A DNA stretch of 6,743 nt from an uncultured Clostridia bacterium (GCA_946534455.1 CAMNCR010000038.1:1-6743), one strand, 5' to 3'. Positions 1-6,553 are shown, counted from the first letter of the stretch. A program made the numbers and translations. The notes: generated by a model not told the origin, from the letters alone.

Positions 1-668
1 CGGACCTCCGGGGAGCAGTAGACCGTGGTCACCTGCTCCTGCAGGGCAAGAATATCCTGGGCCGAGCAAACGGGCTGAATCGTGGCCATGGGACGGACGG
101 TGCCGGAATAGCGCTCGAGCACGTCCATCTCCTGCTCCAGGGTGGGATAGCCGATGGAGATGCGCAGGAAGAAGCGGTCCACCTGGGCCTCCGGCAGGGG
201 ATAGGTGCCGACAAATTCGCCGGGGTTCTGGGTGGCCAGGACGATGAAGGGCTCGGGCAGGGGATGCGTGATGCCGTCCACGGTGACCTGGTGCTCCTCC
301 ATGACCTCCAGCAGGGCGGACTGGGTCTTGGGACTGGTGCGGTTGATCTCATCCGCCAGCACGATCTGGCTCATGACCGCGCCTTCCTTATATTCCATTT
401 CTCCGGTTTTGAAGTTCACGAGGGTGAACCCCGTCACATCGGAGGGCATGAGATCCGGCGTGAACTGGATGCGCCGGAAGGTGCAGTCCAGCGACCGGGC
501 AAGGGCGCTGGCCAGCGTCGTTTTCCCCACGCCGGGAACATCCTCGATCAGCACGTGCCCCTTGCACAGGAGCGCGATCAGCGCATATTCAATGGCTTCC
601 TCCTTGCCGACAATGGCTTTGCCGATTGCCTGCTGCAGGGCGTAAATCATCCGGCCCGGATTCAGCAT
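1..668 (-). CDS. MoxR-family AAA+ ATPase, 3' end cut by the window edge
   Basis: Reading leftward from the ATG at 668-666 gives 222 codons with no stop before the window edge, so about the last third of a usual MoxR protein (roughly 310-330 residues) is missing. Seen: Walker A with P45, G46, G48, K49 and T50; Walker B LADEINR with D106 and E107; the family stretch SPKTQSALLEVMEE at 112-125; sensor 1 ATQNP at 145-149; and TYPLPEAQVDRFF at 155-167 with R165. This order is typical of MoxR ATPases, which act in the cytoplasm as chaperone-like remodelers and usually precede a DUF58 (von Willebrand-type) gene; that partner would lie beyond the left edge. Slight deviations are GAVM at 96-99, where GPVF/GPIF is usual, and GEFVG after ATQNP. 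The start is supported by AAGGAG at 678-683 with a 9-nt spacer and by the promoter at 707-735. The family call is firm; the client is unknown. Confidence 0.95.
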   Translation of the reverse strand, partial: MLNPGRMIYALQQAIGKAIVGKEEAIEYALIALLCKGHVLIEDVPGVGKTTLASALARSLDCTFRRIQFTPDLMPSDVTGFTLVNFKTGEMEYKEGAVMSQIVLADEINRTSPKTQSALLEVMEEHQVTVDGITHPLPEPFIVLATQNPGEFVGTYPLPEAQVDRFFLRISIGYPTLEQEMDVLERYSGTVRPMATIQPVCSAQDILALQEQVTTVYCSPEV

Positions 669-677
669 ATCGTCCGT

Positions 678-683
678 CTCCTT
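678..683 (-). promoter_or_regulatory. Shine-Dalgarno site of the MoxR ATPase gene
   Basis: On the minus strand this reads AAGGAG, 9 nt before the ATG at 668-666. It selects that ATG rather than the ATG at 687-685, which lies in another frame and precedes the site, and rather than the internal in-frame ATG at codon 7. Confidence 0.8.
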
Positions 684-706
684 CCATCGTAACGCATTCC
701 GGAGAG

Positions 707-735
707 ATTATACCCGCGATTGAAGAAAGACGCAA
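707..735 (-). promoter_or_regulatory. Sigma-A-type promoter for the MoxR ATPase gene
   Basis: On the minus strand a perfect TATAAT (-10, at 712-707) follows TTGCGT (-35, at 735-730; three of six consensus bases) with exactly 17 bp between. Transcription should begin near 700, giving a leader of about 30 nt before the ATG at 668. The -35 lies inside the spacer of the rightward acpS promoter. Confidence 0.75.
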
Positions 736-748
736 GGCATGGTACAAT
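720..748 (+). promoter_or_regulatory. Sigma-A-type promoter for acpS
   Basis: TTGAAG (-35, 720-725; four of six consensus bases) and TACAAT (-10, 743-748; five of six) are separated by exactly 17 bp. The predicted start near 755-756 gives a leader of about 20 nt. It interleaves with the leftward promoter: its -35 lies in the spacer of that promoter. Confidence 0.7.
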
Positions 749-760
749 GCGGGGCAGAAC

Positions 761-766
761 AGGGGG
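761..766 (+). promoter_or_regulatory. Shine-Dalgarno site that sets the acpS start
   Basis: AGGGGG lies 8 nt before the ATG at 775. The alternative upstream ATG at 739 comes before the predicted transcription start of the acpS promoter, so it would not be in that mRNA. The 12 residues it would add also do not resemble the family N-terminus. Confidence 0.65.
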
Positions 767-774
767 TGCGGAGC

Positions 775-1140
775 ATGTGCAGAGGGGTCGGGCTGGATGT
801 GTGCGAAATCAGCCGCATGGAGAAGCTGGCGGAGGACGAGCGCTTCCTGAACCGCTTCTTTACCCCGGAGGAGCGGGCCTATCTGGCGGAGCGGGGACGC
901 AACCGGGCCCAGACGCTGGCGGGCCTGTTTGCCGCCAAGGAGGCGCTGCTGAAGGCGCTGGGGACGGGAATCCGCTTTGATCTGCGGGAGATCGAGATCT
1001 GCCATGATGCGCTGGGGCAGCCGGGGTACCGGCTGACAGGCGAGACGGCCCGGGCCGCCGGAGAGGATCGGCTGTTTCTGAGCATCAGCCACGACGGGGG
1101 CGTCGCGGCGGCCGTGTGCGTCCGGGAGGGACGAAACTGA
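775..1140 (+). CDS. acpS: Holo-[acyl-carrier-protein] synthase (AcpS)
   Basis: Encodes 121 residues, the usual length for bacterial AcpS. The enzyme moves 4'-phosphopantetheine from coenzyme A to a conserved serine of apo-ACP in the cytoplasm, activating ACP for fatty acid synthesis. Seen: the N-terminal GVGLDVCEI with metal ligand D8; FTPEE at 29-33; the signature FAAKEALLKALG at 52-63, where E56 is the second metal ligand and K55 lies in the CoA-binding region; and the C-terminal SISHD at 103-107. The start at 775 places D8 where it belongs in the family; an ATG at 739 is in frame but precedes the predicted transcript. Its own promoter lies at 720-748. No convincing terminator follows, so read-through into the mutase gene is possible, although that gene has its own strong promoter. 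Confidence 0.95.
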   Translation: MCRGVGLDVCEISRMEKLAEDERFLNRFFTPEERAYLAERGRNRAQTLAGLFAAKEALLKALGTGIRFDLREIEICHDALGQPGYRLTGETARAAGEDRLFLSISHDGGVAAAVCVREGRN

Positions 1141-1146
1141 AAAACC

Positions 1147-1175
1147 TTGTCAAACAGAAGGAAAAAAACTATAAT
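1147..1175 (+). promoter_or_regulatory. Strong sigma-A promoter for the phosphosugar mutase operon
   Basis: TTGTCA (1147-1152, five of six consensus bases) and TATAAT (1170-1175, perfect) are separated by exactly 17 bp, in an AT-rich island that stands out from the GC-rich surroundings. Transcription should begin near 1182, leaving a leader of about 50 nt before the ATG at 1235. An A-rich run at 1162-1168 lies in the spacer. This is the closest match to consensus in the window and probably drives the genes from 1235 to at least 6509. Confidence 0.85.
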
Positions 1176-1234
1176 AAACGTAATATATTTTCCCCTTATA
1201 GATGCGCGAATGAAGCAAGAAAGGCGGTACATCC

Positions 1235-2953
1235 ATGACGATTCAGGAAAGTTATGAAAAATGGCTGAAGGACTTTGCGGGGGATGCGGAAACCATTCAG
1301 GATCTGGAGGCAATCCGCGGAGACGAAAAGGAAATTGAGGATCGGTTTTATACTGAATTGAGCTTTGGTACCGCTGGCATGCGCGGCGTGCTGGGCGCCG
1401 GCATGAACCGGATGAACAAGTACAACGTCCGCAGGGCCACCAAGGGTCTGGCGGGCCATCTGCTGCAGAATCCGGAGGAGGCGCAGCGCGGCGTGGTGAT
1501 CGCCTACGACAGCCGGCGCTGCAGCGCGGAATTTGCGAAGGATACGGCGCTGGTGCTGTGCGCGGAGGGCGTGCCCGCCTATCTGTTTGACGCGCTTCGC
1601 CCCGTGCCGGTGCTGAGCTACGCGGTGCGCCATCTGCACGCAAAGGCCGGCGTGGTGATCACCGCCAGCCACAATCCTCCGCAGTACAACGGCTATAAGG
1701 TTTACGGCGAGGACGGCGCTCAGGTGGGGCCGGAGATCGCCGAAAGCATTACGAAGATCATCCGCGCCACCGCGTATACGGACTGCCGCCTGATGGATGA
1801 GCAGGAGGCGCTGGACAAGGGTCTGCTGAAGATCATCGGCAACCGGGAGGTGGATGATGACTATGTGGCCCAGATCAAGACGCTGAGCATCAATCCCGAG
1901 CTGCTGCGGACCGAGGGGCCGAAGCTGAACATCGTCTACACGCCCCTGCACGGCAGCGGCAATGTGCCGGTTCGCCGGGTGCTGAAGGAAATCGGGCTGA
2001 CCAACGTGGCCGTGGTGAAGGAGCAGGAGATGCCGGATCCCAACTTCAGCACGATCAAGGTGCCCAATCCCGAGGATCCGGGCGCCTATACGCTGGCCTT
2101 CCAGCTGGCCGAGAAGGTCGGGGCCAGCGTCATCTTCGCCACCGATCCGGACTGTGACCGGCTGGGCGTGGCGGTGAAGGACGGCCAGGGAGAATGGCAT
2201 CTGCTGACGGGCAATCAGATTGGCTGCGTCATGCTGCACTACATTCTCTCCAGCAAGCAGAAGGCCGGGCAGCTGCCCAGGGACGGCGCCGTGGTCAAGA
2301 GCATCGTTTCGACCAGCCTGGCCAACCGCATCTGCGAGCATTACGGCGTTGCGATGTTTGAAACGCTGACGGGCTTCAAGTTCATCGGCGAAAAGATTCA
2401 GCAGTTCATGGACCGGGGAGACCATACCTTCCTCTTCGGTTTTGAGGAAAGCTACGGCTTCCTGAGCAGCACCTTCGTGCGGGACAAGGACGGCGTGAAC
2501 GCCAGCCTGCTGATCAGCGAAGTGGCCTGCGCCTGCATGGCGGAGGGCATTACGCTGTACGACCGGGTGCAGGAGATTTTCAGGGAGTTCGGCTACTATG
2601 TGGAAAGCGTGGCCTCCACGACCCTGCCCGGCAAGGACGGCCTGACCCGGATGAAGGAGATCATGACCGGCCTGCGCAGCAATCCGCCGGCGGAAATCGG
2701 CGGGCTGAAGGTGGTGGCGGTGCGGGACTATCTCAGAGGCGTCCGCACGGAGAACGGAAAGGAAGAGCCCACCGGGCTGCCGACCTCCGACGTGCTCTAC
2801 TTTGAGCTGGAAAAGGGATGCTGGGTCTGCGTGCGTCCCTCCGGCACCGAGCCGAAGATCAAGCTGTATGTGAACAGCAATGACCGGGATCAGGCCACTG
2901 CGGAGGAGATTAACCGGCGGCTGGCGGAGGCCAGCAAGGCGCTGATGGCATAA
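1235..2953 (+). CDS. pgcA: Phosphoglucomutase/phosphomannomutase family phosphosugar mutase (PgcA-like)
   Basis: Encodes 572 residues, matching the long PgcA/PGM2-like branch of the alpha-D-phosphohexomutases (about 560-600) rather than the shorter (about 450) GlmM/ManB branch. These cytoplasmic enzymes interconvert the 1- and 6-phosphates of glucose, and in some members mannose or pentoses, feeding UDP-glucose, envelope glycan or glycogen synthesis. Seen: FGTAGMRG at 44-51; the phosphoserine loop TASHNPP at 143-149 with S145; TPLHGSG at 236-242; the Mg-binding loop DPDCDR at 304-309; the sugar-binding GFEESYG at 402-408; and the phosphate-binding RPSGTEPK at 534-541. All four catalytic regions are intact. 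AAGGCGG at 1221-1227, 7 nt before the ATG, supports the start. It has its own promoter and leads the downstream gene cluster. Phosphoglucomutase activity is likely; exact substrate range cannot be read from sequence. Confidence 0.95.
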   Translation: MTIQESYEKWLKDFAGDAETIQDLEAIRGDEKEIEDRFYTELSFGTAGMRGVLGAGMNRMNKYNVRRATKGLAGHLLQNPEEAQRGVVIAYDSRRCSAEFAKDTALVLCAEGVPAYLFDALRPVPVLSYAVRHLHAKAGVVITASHNPPQYNGYKVYGEDGAQVGPEIAESITKIIRATAYTDCRLMDEQEALDKGLLKIIGNREVDDDYVAQIKTLSINPELLRTEGPKLNIVYTPLHGSGNVPVRRVLKEIGLTNVAVVKEQEMPDPNFSTIKVPNPEDPGAYTLAFQLAEKVGASVIFATDPDCDRLGVAVKDGQGEWHLLTGNQIGCVMLHYILSSKQKAGQLPRDGAVVKSIVSTSLANRICEHYGVAMFETLTGFKFIGEKIQQFMDRGDHTFLFGFEESYGFLSSTFVRDKDGVNASLLISEVACACMAEGITLYDRVQEIFREFGYYVESVASTTLPGKDGLTRMKEIMTGLRSNPPAEIGGLKVVAVRDYLRGVRTENGKEEPTGLPTSDVLYFELEKGCWVCVRPSGTEPKIKLYVNSNDRDQATAEEINRRLAEASKALMA

Positions 2954-2984
2954 GGCCCCGGCAGGGGTGAATTTGACCGACGGG

Positions 2985-2990
2985 AGAGGA
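2985..2990 (+). promoter_or_regulatory. Shine-Dalgarno site that sets the start of the membrane protein gene
   Basis: AGAGGA (overlapping GGGAG at 2982-2986) lies 6 nt before the ATG at 2997. A GTG at 2967 is in frame but has no well-placed ribosome site, and it would add ten residues ahead of a family-like MFGRLM start. Confidence 0.6.
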
Positions 2991-2996
2991 TCAGTT

Positions 2997-4028
2997 ATGT
3001 TTGGCAGGCTGATGAACAACTATTACTACGGCAAGAGCGGGAAGGGAGACTTCCGGAAGGAGGACATGCCCGAAACCCGCTGGCAGCTGTTCTGGGATAC
3101 GCTGCGGACCCGCCTGAGCGGACTTTGCCGGCTGAATCTGCTGTATGCGCTGATCTTTCTCCCGACGATCATTCTGCTCGTGACGACCTATATGGGCATG
3201 CTGAATTCGCTGAACCTGGTGCTGGCGGCCCAGGAGGGCAATCTGCAGGAAATCATCTCGCAGCAGGTCCAGGAGGGCGGGGAGGCGGTGACCATCACCG
3301 CGGAGCAGGAGGCGGAGCTGGCGGCGGTGGATCCCCGGCAGCTGATCAGCAGCAGGGCCTTTTCCCTGCTGATCTGGCTGATTCCCTGTCTGGCGATCAC
3401 CGGGCCCTTTACCGCGGGACTGAGCTATGTGACGCGAAACTGGGCGAGAGACGAGCACGCGTTTATCTGGAGCGACTTCAAGGACGCGGTGAAGGCCAAC
3501 TGGAAGCCGTCCCTGGTGCTGAGCCTGATCACCTCCGTCCTGCCCCTGATTCTCTATGTCAGCTGGCAGTTCTACGGGGATCTTGCTTCCAGAAATACGA
3601 TCATGGTCATTCCGCAGGTGCTGGTGATTCTGATTGGGATCATCTGGGCGCTGAGCGTGACCTATATGTTCCCGCTGCAGGTCAGCTATGAGCTGAAGCT
3701 GCGGGATGTGATACGCAACGGCCTGCTGCTGGGCGTGGCGAGGCTGCCCATGAGCATCGGCATCCGGCTGCTGCACTGCGTTCCCGCGCTGATCGGCGGC
3801 CTGGTGGCCTTTCTGTGGAATCCCTTCTACGGCATGCTGTTCCTGCTGGCGTGGTATCTGCTGATCGGGTTCAGTCTGAGCCGCTTCATCACGGCCAGCT
3901 ATACCAACGCGGTATTTGACAAATACATCAATTCCCGGATGGAGGGCGTGCAGGTGAACCGCGGCCTGAAGGATCCCGAAGAGGACGACGGGGACGAGGA
4001 TGAGGAAACAGAGGAGACGGAATCATAA
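2997..4028 (+). CDS. DUF624/YesL-like polytopic membrane protein
   Basis: Encodes 343 residues from the preferred ATG. Hydrophobic segments lie at about 47-66, 122-145, 172-190, 201-224, 253-275 and 277-297, giving about six membrane spans. The positive charges near 38-45, 147-170 and 231-249 suggest both ends are inside the cell. The stretch GPFTAGLSYVTRNWARDEHA at 136-155 followed by FIWSDFK resembles the core of DUF624 (YesL) proteins, a Firmicutes membrane family of unclear function often found near carbohydrate genes. Two parts look unusual: a hydrophilic stretch of about 50 residues (67-120) between spans 1 and 2, and a strongly acidic C-terminal tail (327-342, nearly all D and E). The gene begins 43 bp after the mutase gene, with only a weak CCCC/GGGG stem between, so co-transcription is likely. 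Membrane location is firm; the family call is moderate and no biochemical role is assigned. Confidence 0.85.
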   Translation: MFGRLMNNYYYGKSGKGDFRKEDMPETRWQLFWDTLRTRLSGLCRLNLLYALIFLPTIILLVTTYMGMLNSLNLVLAAQEGNLQEIISQQVQEGGEAVTITAEQEAELAAVDPRQLISSRAFSLLIWLIPCLAITGPFTAGLSYVTRNWARDEHAFIWSDFKDAVKANWKPSLVLSLITSVLPLILYVSWQFYGDLASRNTIMVIPQVLVILIGIIWALSVTYMFPLQVSYELKLRDVIRNGLLLGVARLPMSIGIRLLHCVPALIGGLVAFLWNPFYGMLFLLAWYLLIGFSLSRFITASYTNAVFDKYINSRMEGVQVNRGLKDPEEDDGDEDEETEETES

Positions 4029-4030
4029 TC

Positions 4031-4780
4031 ATGTATCAGGGGTTTGCGGAAATCTATGACGAACTGATGAATGATGTGGACTATGAAGCCTGGGCAGACT
4101 ACTACTGCAGGCTTCTTGCCATTTTCGGCGTGCGGAGCGGCAAAATCTGCGAATGCGCCTGCGGCACGGGATCCCTGACGCTGCCGCTGTACCGGAGAGG
4201 CTTCCAGATGACCGGCGTCGACCTGAGCCGGGAAATGCTCTGGCAGGCGGCCCAGAAGGCGCGGAAGCAGGGCATCGCCATTCCCTTCGTGCAGCAGGAC
4301 ATGAAGGCGCTGAACCTGCACCGCCCCATGGATGCGGTGCTGGCCACCTGCGACGGAGTGAACTATCTGCTGACGGAGGAAGACCTGCTCAGCTTCTGCC
4401 GGGCCGCGTGGCGCTCCATCCGTCCCGGCGGCGCGCTGGTGTTTGACGTATCCACGCCGAACAAGCTCAAGCATACCCTGTGCAGAAGCCTGCTCTGGGA
4501 GGACCGGGAGAACATCACCTATCTCTGGGCCAACACCTGGCACGAGAAAACCCGGACGGTGGATCTGGATCTGTGCTTCTTCCTGCGGGAGAAGGAGGAT
4601 CAGTACCGTCGGATGGAGGAGCATCAGACGCAGCGGGCATGGGATGTGCAGACGCTGAAGGAAACGCTCTGGCAGGTGGGATTCCGGGCGGTGAGCTTTT
4701 ACGGAGATCATTCCCTGAATGCCGCCGAGGAGACCAATCAGCGGTGGCATGTGGCGGCCAGCCGGCCGGCGGATGACTGA
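4031..4780 (+). CDS. Class I SAM-dependent methyltransferase (YqeM-like)
   Basis: Encodes 249 residues, matching the length of Bacillus YqeM-type proteins, which it resembles at the N-terminus (YQGFAEIYDELM). Rossmann-fold SAM-binding signs are motif I, ECACGTG, at 41-47; the acidic residue ending strand 2, D64 in GVDLS; QQDM at 88-91 with D90 near the adenine; and RPGGALVFDVSTPN at 131-144 around strand 5. The protein is cytoplasmic with no signal peptide. The methyl acceptor is unknown. It begins 2 bp after the membrane protein stop. The only purine-rich site, GAGGAG at 4011-4016, is 14 nt away and lies in the codons of the upstream acidic tail, so translation is probably coupled to that gene. 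A methyltransferase of this type next to hslO fits my recollection of some clostridial genomes, but that is not checked here. Confidence 0.9.
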   Translation: MYQGFAEIYDELMNDVDYEAWADYYCRLLAIFGVRSGKICECACGTGSLTLPLYRRGFQMTGVDLSREMLWQAAQKARKQGIAIPFVQQDMKALNLHRPMDAVLATCDGVNYLLTEEDLLSFCRAAWRSIRPGGALVFDVSTPNKLKHTLCRSLLWEDRENITYLWANTWHEKTRTVDLDLCFFLREKEDQYRRMEEHQTQRAWDVQTLKETLWQVGFRAVSFYGDHSLNAAEETNQRWHVAASRPADD

Positions 4781-4797
4781 AGAATCGAGGACGGAAA

Positions 4798-5676
4798 ATG
4801 GTTCAGGACGAATTGCTGCAGATTGATCTGTGTCACGGGCAGGTGCGCGTGATGCTTTGCGAAACGACGGCCCTGGTGCAGCGGGCGGCGGATATTCACG
4901 GCGCGTCCCCTGTCTGCACGGCGGCGCTGGGGCGCCTGATGACGGGCACGCTGATGATGGGCATGATGATGAAGGGCGAGGACGAGTCCGTGACGGTCAG
5001 CTTCAAGGGGGACGGCCCCATGGGCACGCTGATCGCCGTGGCGGATCATCAGCATGTGCGCTGCTGCGCGGACAACGCCCGGGTGGAGCTGCCGCTGCGC
5101 GCGGACGGCAAGCTGGACGTGGGCACGGCGGTGGGCCACGCGGGACGCATGAACGTGATCAAGGATCTGGGCATGGGCAAGCAGTACGTAGGGCAGTGCG
5201 AAATCGTCAGCGGGGAGATCGCGATGGACTTCGCGAATTACTTCACGGTGTCCGAGCAGCAGCCCAGCCTGGTGGCGCTCGGCGTGCTGGTGAACGGGGA
5301 CGCGGTGCTCAAGGCGGGCGGTCTGCTGATCCAGCCGCTGCCCGGATGCCCGGATGAAATCATCGATCAGCTCGAGCTGCGCAGCCCCATGTTTGCGGAC
5401 ATCAGCCGGGAGATGACCTTTGCGGGGATCGATCAGCTGTGCGAGGACTGGTTCCGGGGGATGGAGCCCCGGGTGCTGGAGCGGACGCCGCTGGATTATC
5501 GCTGCACCTGCTCCCGGGAGCGCATGGAGCGGGCACTGATTTCCCTGGGCCGGAAGGAGCTGCGGGGGCTGATTGAGGAAGGGCAGGGGGCCGAGCTGGG
5601 CTGTCACTTCTGCCACAGTCAGTATTTCTTTACGACCGAGGAGCTGGAGAAGCTGGAGGCACAGAGCACAACATGA
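4798..5676 (+). CDS. hslO: Hsp33 redox-regulated chaperone (HslO)
   Basis: Encodes 292 residues, the normal Hsp33 length. Hsp33 is a cytoplasmic holdase that is inactive while four cysteines bind zinc and becomes active when oxidation and unfolding release the zinc. Seen: GDGPMGTL at 71-78; YVGQCEIVSGEIAMDFANYF at 130-149 followed by VSEQQPS, the family core; and the zinc domain with C236-T-C238 followed, after 30 residues, by C269-H-F-C272. This CxC...CxxC arrangement is intact. There are also eight further cysteines (12, 21, 40, 89, 90, 134, 184, 215) and a methionine-rich helix at 48-58. GAGGA at 4787-4791, 6 nt before the ATG, supports the start. It lies 17 bp after the methyltransferase gene, and its TGA overlaps the ATG of the next gene (ATGA). 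Confidence 0.97.
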   Translation: MVQDELLQIDLCHGQVRVMLCETTALVQRAADIHGASPVCTAALGRLMTGTLMMGMMMKGEDESVTVSFKGDGPMGTLIAVADHQHVRCCADNARVELPLRADGKLDVGTAVGHAGRMNVIKDLGMGKQYVGQCEIVSGEIAMDFANYFTVSEQQPSLVALGVLVNGDAVLKAGGLLIQPLPGCPDEIIDQLELRSPMFADISREMTFAGIDQLCEDWFRGMEPRVLERTPLDYRCTCSRERMERALISLGRKELRGLIEEGQGAELGCHFCHSQYFFTTEELEKLEAQSTT

Positions 5677-6509
5677 GTATGCCGCTGATCAATTTTGACG
5701 AGCATTTCGCGGATTTCACCTCCGCCTGGGCGCAGGCACATCAGGAGGATTACCGCACCGTGGACGCCATGGAGGAGGACCTGCCGAAGATCTACATGAC
5801 GTTCCTGAACACCCGGGCCGGCTGGCTGGGCAATGTGACGCCGGGATCGTACTTTACCCAGTTCGAGGATCCGAAGGTGCTGGTGGACTGGATGGAGCAG
5901 TACTGCGAGGAAGACGTGCCCGTGCCGGATCTGCTGCTGGAGCAGATTACCTTTGTCGGGAAGCCCTGTGAAAAGCGGCTGCTTCGCCTGCTGGAGAACG
6001 AGGATGCCCCGGATGAGGCACGGATGATCGCCATATCGCTTCTGCGCGAGATGGAAAGCACCCTGCCGAAGATGCTCTATATCAACTGGCAGCTGAACAG
6101 AAACCCGCGGGACGAGCTGCGGGATCATGCGCTGGAAAGCCTGACGGAGATGGGAGAAGCCGTGGTGCAGCCGATTCTGCAGCTGTTCCGGCAGGCCAAC
6201 GACGCGGGCCAGGAGGCGCTGATGGAGGTGCTGAGCCACTTCCCGGGACATCCGCAGATCAACCGGCTGGCCACGGAGATGTTCCGCCGGAAAAAGACGC
6301 AGCGCGCGCTCTTTGCCGGCTATCTGGCCAGGCTGGGGGCGGAGGAGGCTCTGCCTGCGCTGCTGGAGGCGGCGGAGGATCCGGAAATGTCCTACCTGAC
6401 CTTTATCGAGGTCCGGAACGCGATCGAAACCCTCGGGGGCAACTGCCCGGAGCGGGAATTTGAGGATGATCCCGAATATGAAGCCCTGTGGGGGCTGGAT
6501 CGGACCTGA
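5673..6509 (+). CDS. HEAT-repeat-like protein of unknown function
   Basis: Encodes 278 residues, with no signal peptide or membrane span, so probably cytoplasmic. I do not recognise a named family. From about residue 85 to 256 it is a series of paired amphipathic helices with the pattern of HEAT/armadillo-like repeats: LLRLLENEDAPDEARMIAIS at 103-122, ALESLTEMGEAVVQPILQLF at 153-172, and ARLGAEEALPALLEAAEDPE at 219-238. HEAT-like solenoids usually bind proteins or other large partners. The N-terminal 80 residues are acidic and aromatic-rich and show no repeat. The ATG overlaps the hslO stop as ATGA; GGAGG at 5655-5659 lies 13 nt upstream, so translational coupling to hslO is likely. A second ATG at codon 3 (5679) could be used instead. 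It may serve a partner encoded nearby, but nothing in the sequence names one. Confidence 0.85.
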   Translation: MSMPLINFDEHFADFTSAWAQAHQEDYRTVDAMEEDLPKIYMTFLNTRAGWLGNVTPGSYFTQFEDPKVLVDWMEQYCEEDVPVPDLLLEQITFVGKPCEKRLLRLLENEDAPDEARMIAISLLREMESTLPKMLYINWQLNRNPRDELRDHALESLTEMGEAVVQPILQLFRQANDAGQEALMEVLSHFPGHPQINRLATEMFRRKKTQRALFAGYLARLGAEEALPALLEAAEDPEMSYLTFIEVRNAIETLGGNCPEREFEDDPEYEALWGLDRT

Positions 6510-6522
6510 GAGATGCACATTG

Positions 6523-6553
6523 CGGAGGATGCCCGACATGGAGGCATCCTCCG
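6523..6553 (+). terminator. 11-bp hairpin after the HEAT-like gene; weak terminator or processing site
   Basis: CGGAGGATGCC (6523-6533) pairs perfectly with GGCATCCTCCG (6543-6553) around a 9-nt loop, starting 13 nt after the stop codon. Only TTT follows before C, so the T run is too short for a strong intrinsic terminator. No promoter is visible between the hairpin and the next ATG at 6579, which suggests partial read-through or an mRNA-processing or stability element rather than a complete stop. Confidence 0.5.

Noticed and set aside
264..692. Plus-strand frames of about 140 codons opposite the MoxR gene.
   Set aside because: They are antisense to a clear AAA+ ATPase with Walker A, Walker B and sensor motifs, and lack domain signals of their own.
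739..774. Upstream in-frame ATG at 739 as the acpS start.
   Set aside because: It lies between the -35 and -10 boxes of the acpS promoter, before the predicted transcript start, and the added residues do not match the AcpS N-terminus.
589..1092. A 167-codon minus-strand frame overlapping both the ATPase start and acpS.
   Set aside because: It crosses the divergent promoter region and lies antisense to acpS. It has no family resemblance, and the real minus-strand gene starts at 668 in another frame.
1119..1133. Small hairpin CGTCC/GGACG at the end of acpS as a terminator.
   Set aside because: The stem is only 5 bp and lies within the coding sequence. It is followed by A-rich, not T-rich, sequence.
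2956..2967. CCCC/GGGG stem between the mutase and the membrane protein gene as a terminator.
   Set aside because: It has only four base pairs and no T run, so it is unlikely to stop transcription within the operon.
1196..3019. A 607-codon open frame on the minus strand covering the whole mutase gene.
   Set aside because: It is the antisense shadow of a GC-rich gene: it is rich in H, Q, R and A, has no family motif, and the opposite strand encodes an intact mutase with every catalytic motif.
4738..6539. Two long minus-strand frames (4738-5616 and 5619-6539) opposite hslO and the HEAT-like gene.
   Set aside because: Both have the same H/Q/R/A-rich shadow composition and no recognisable domain, while the plus strand carries well-supported genes with ribosome sites and family motifs.
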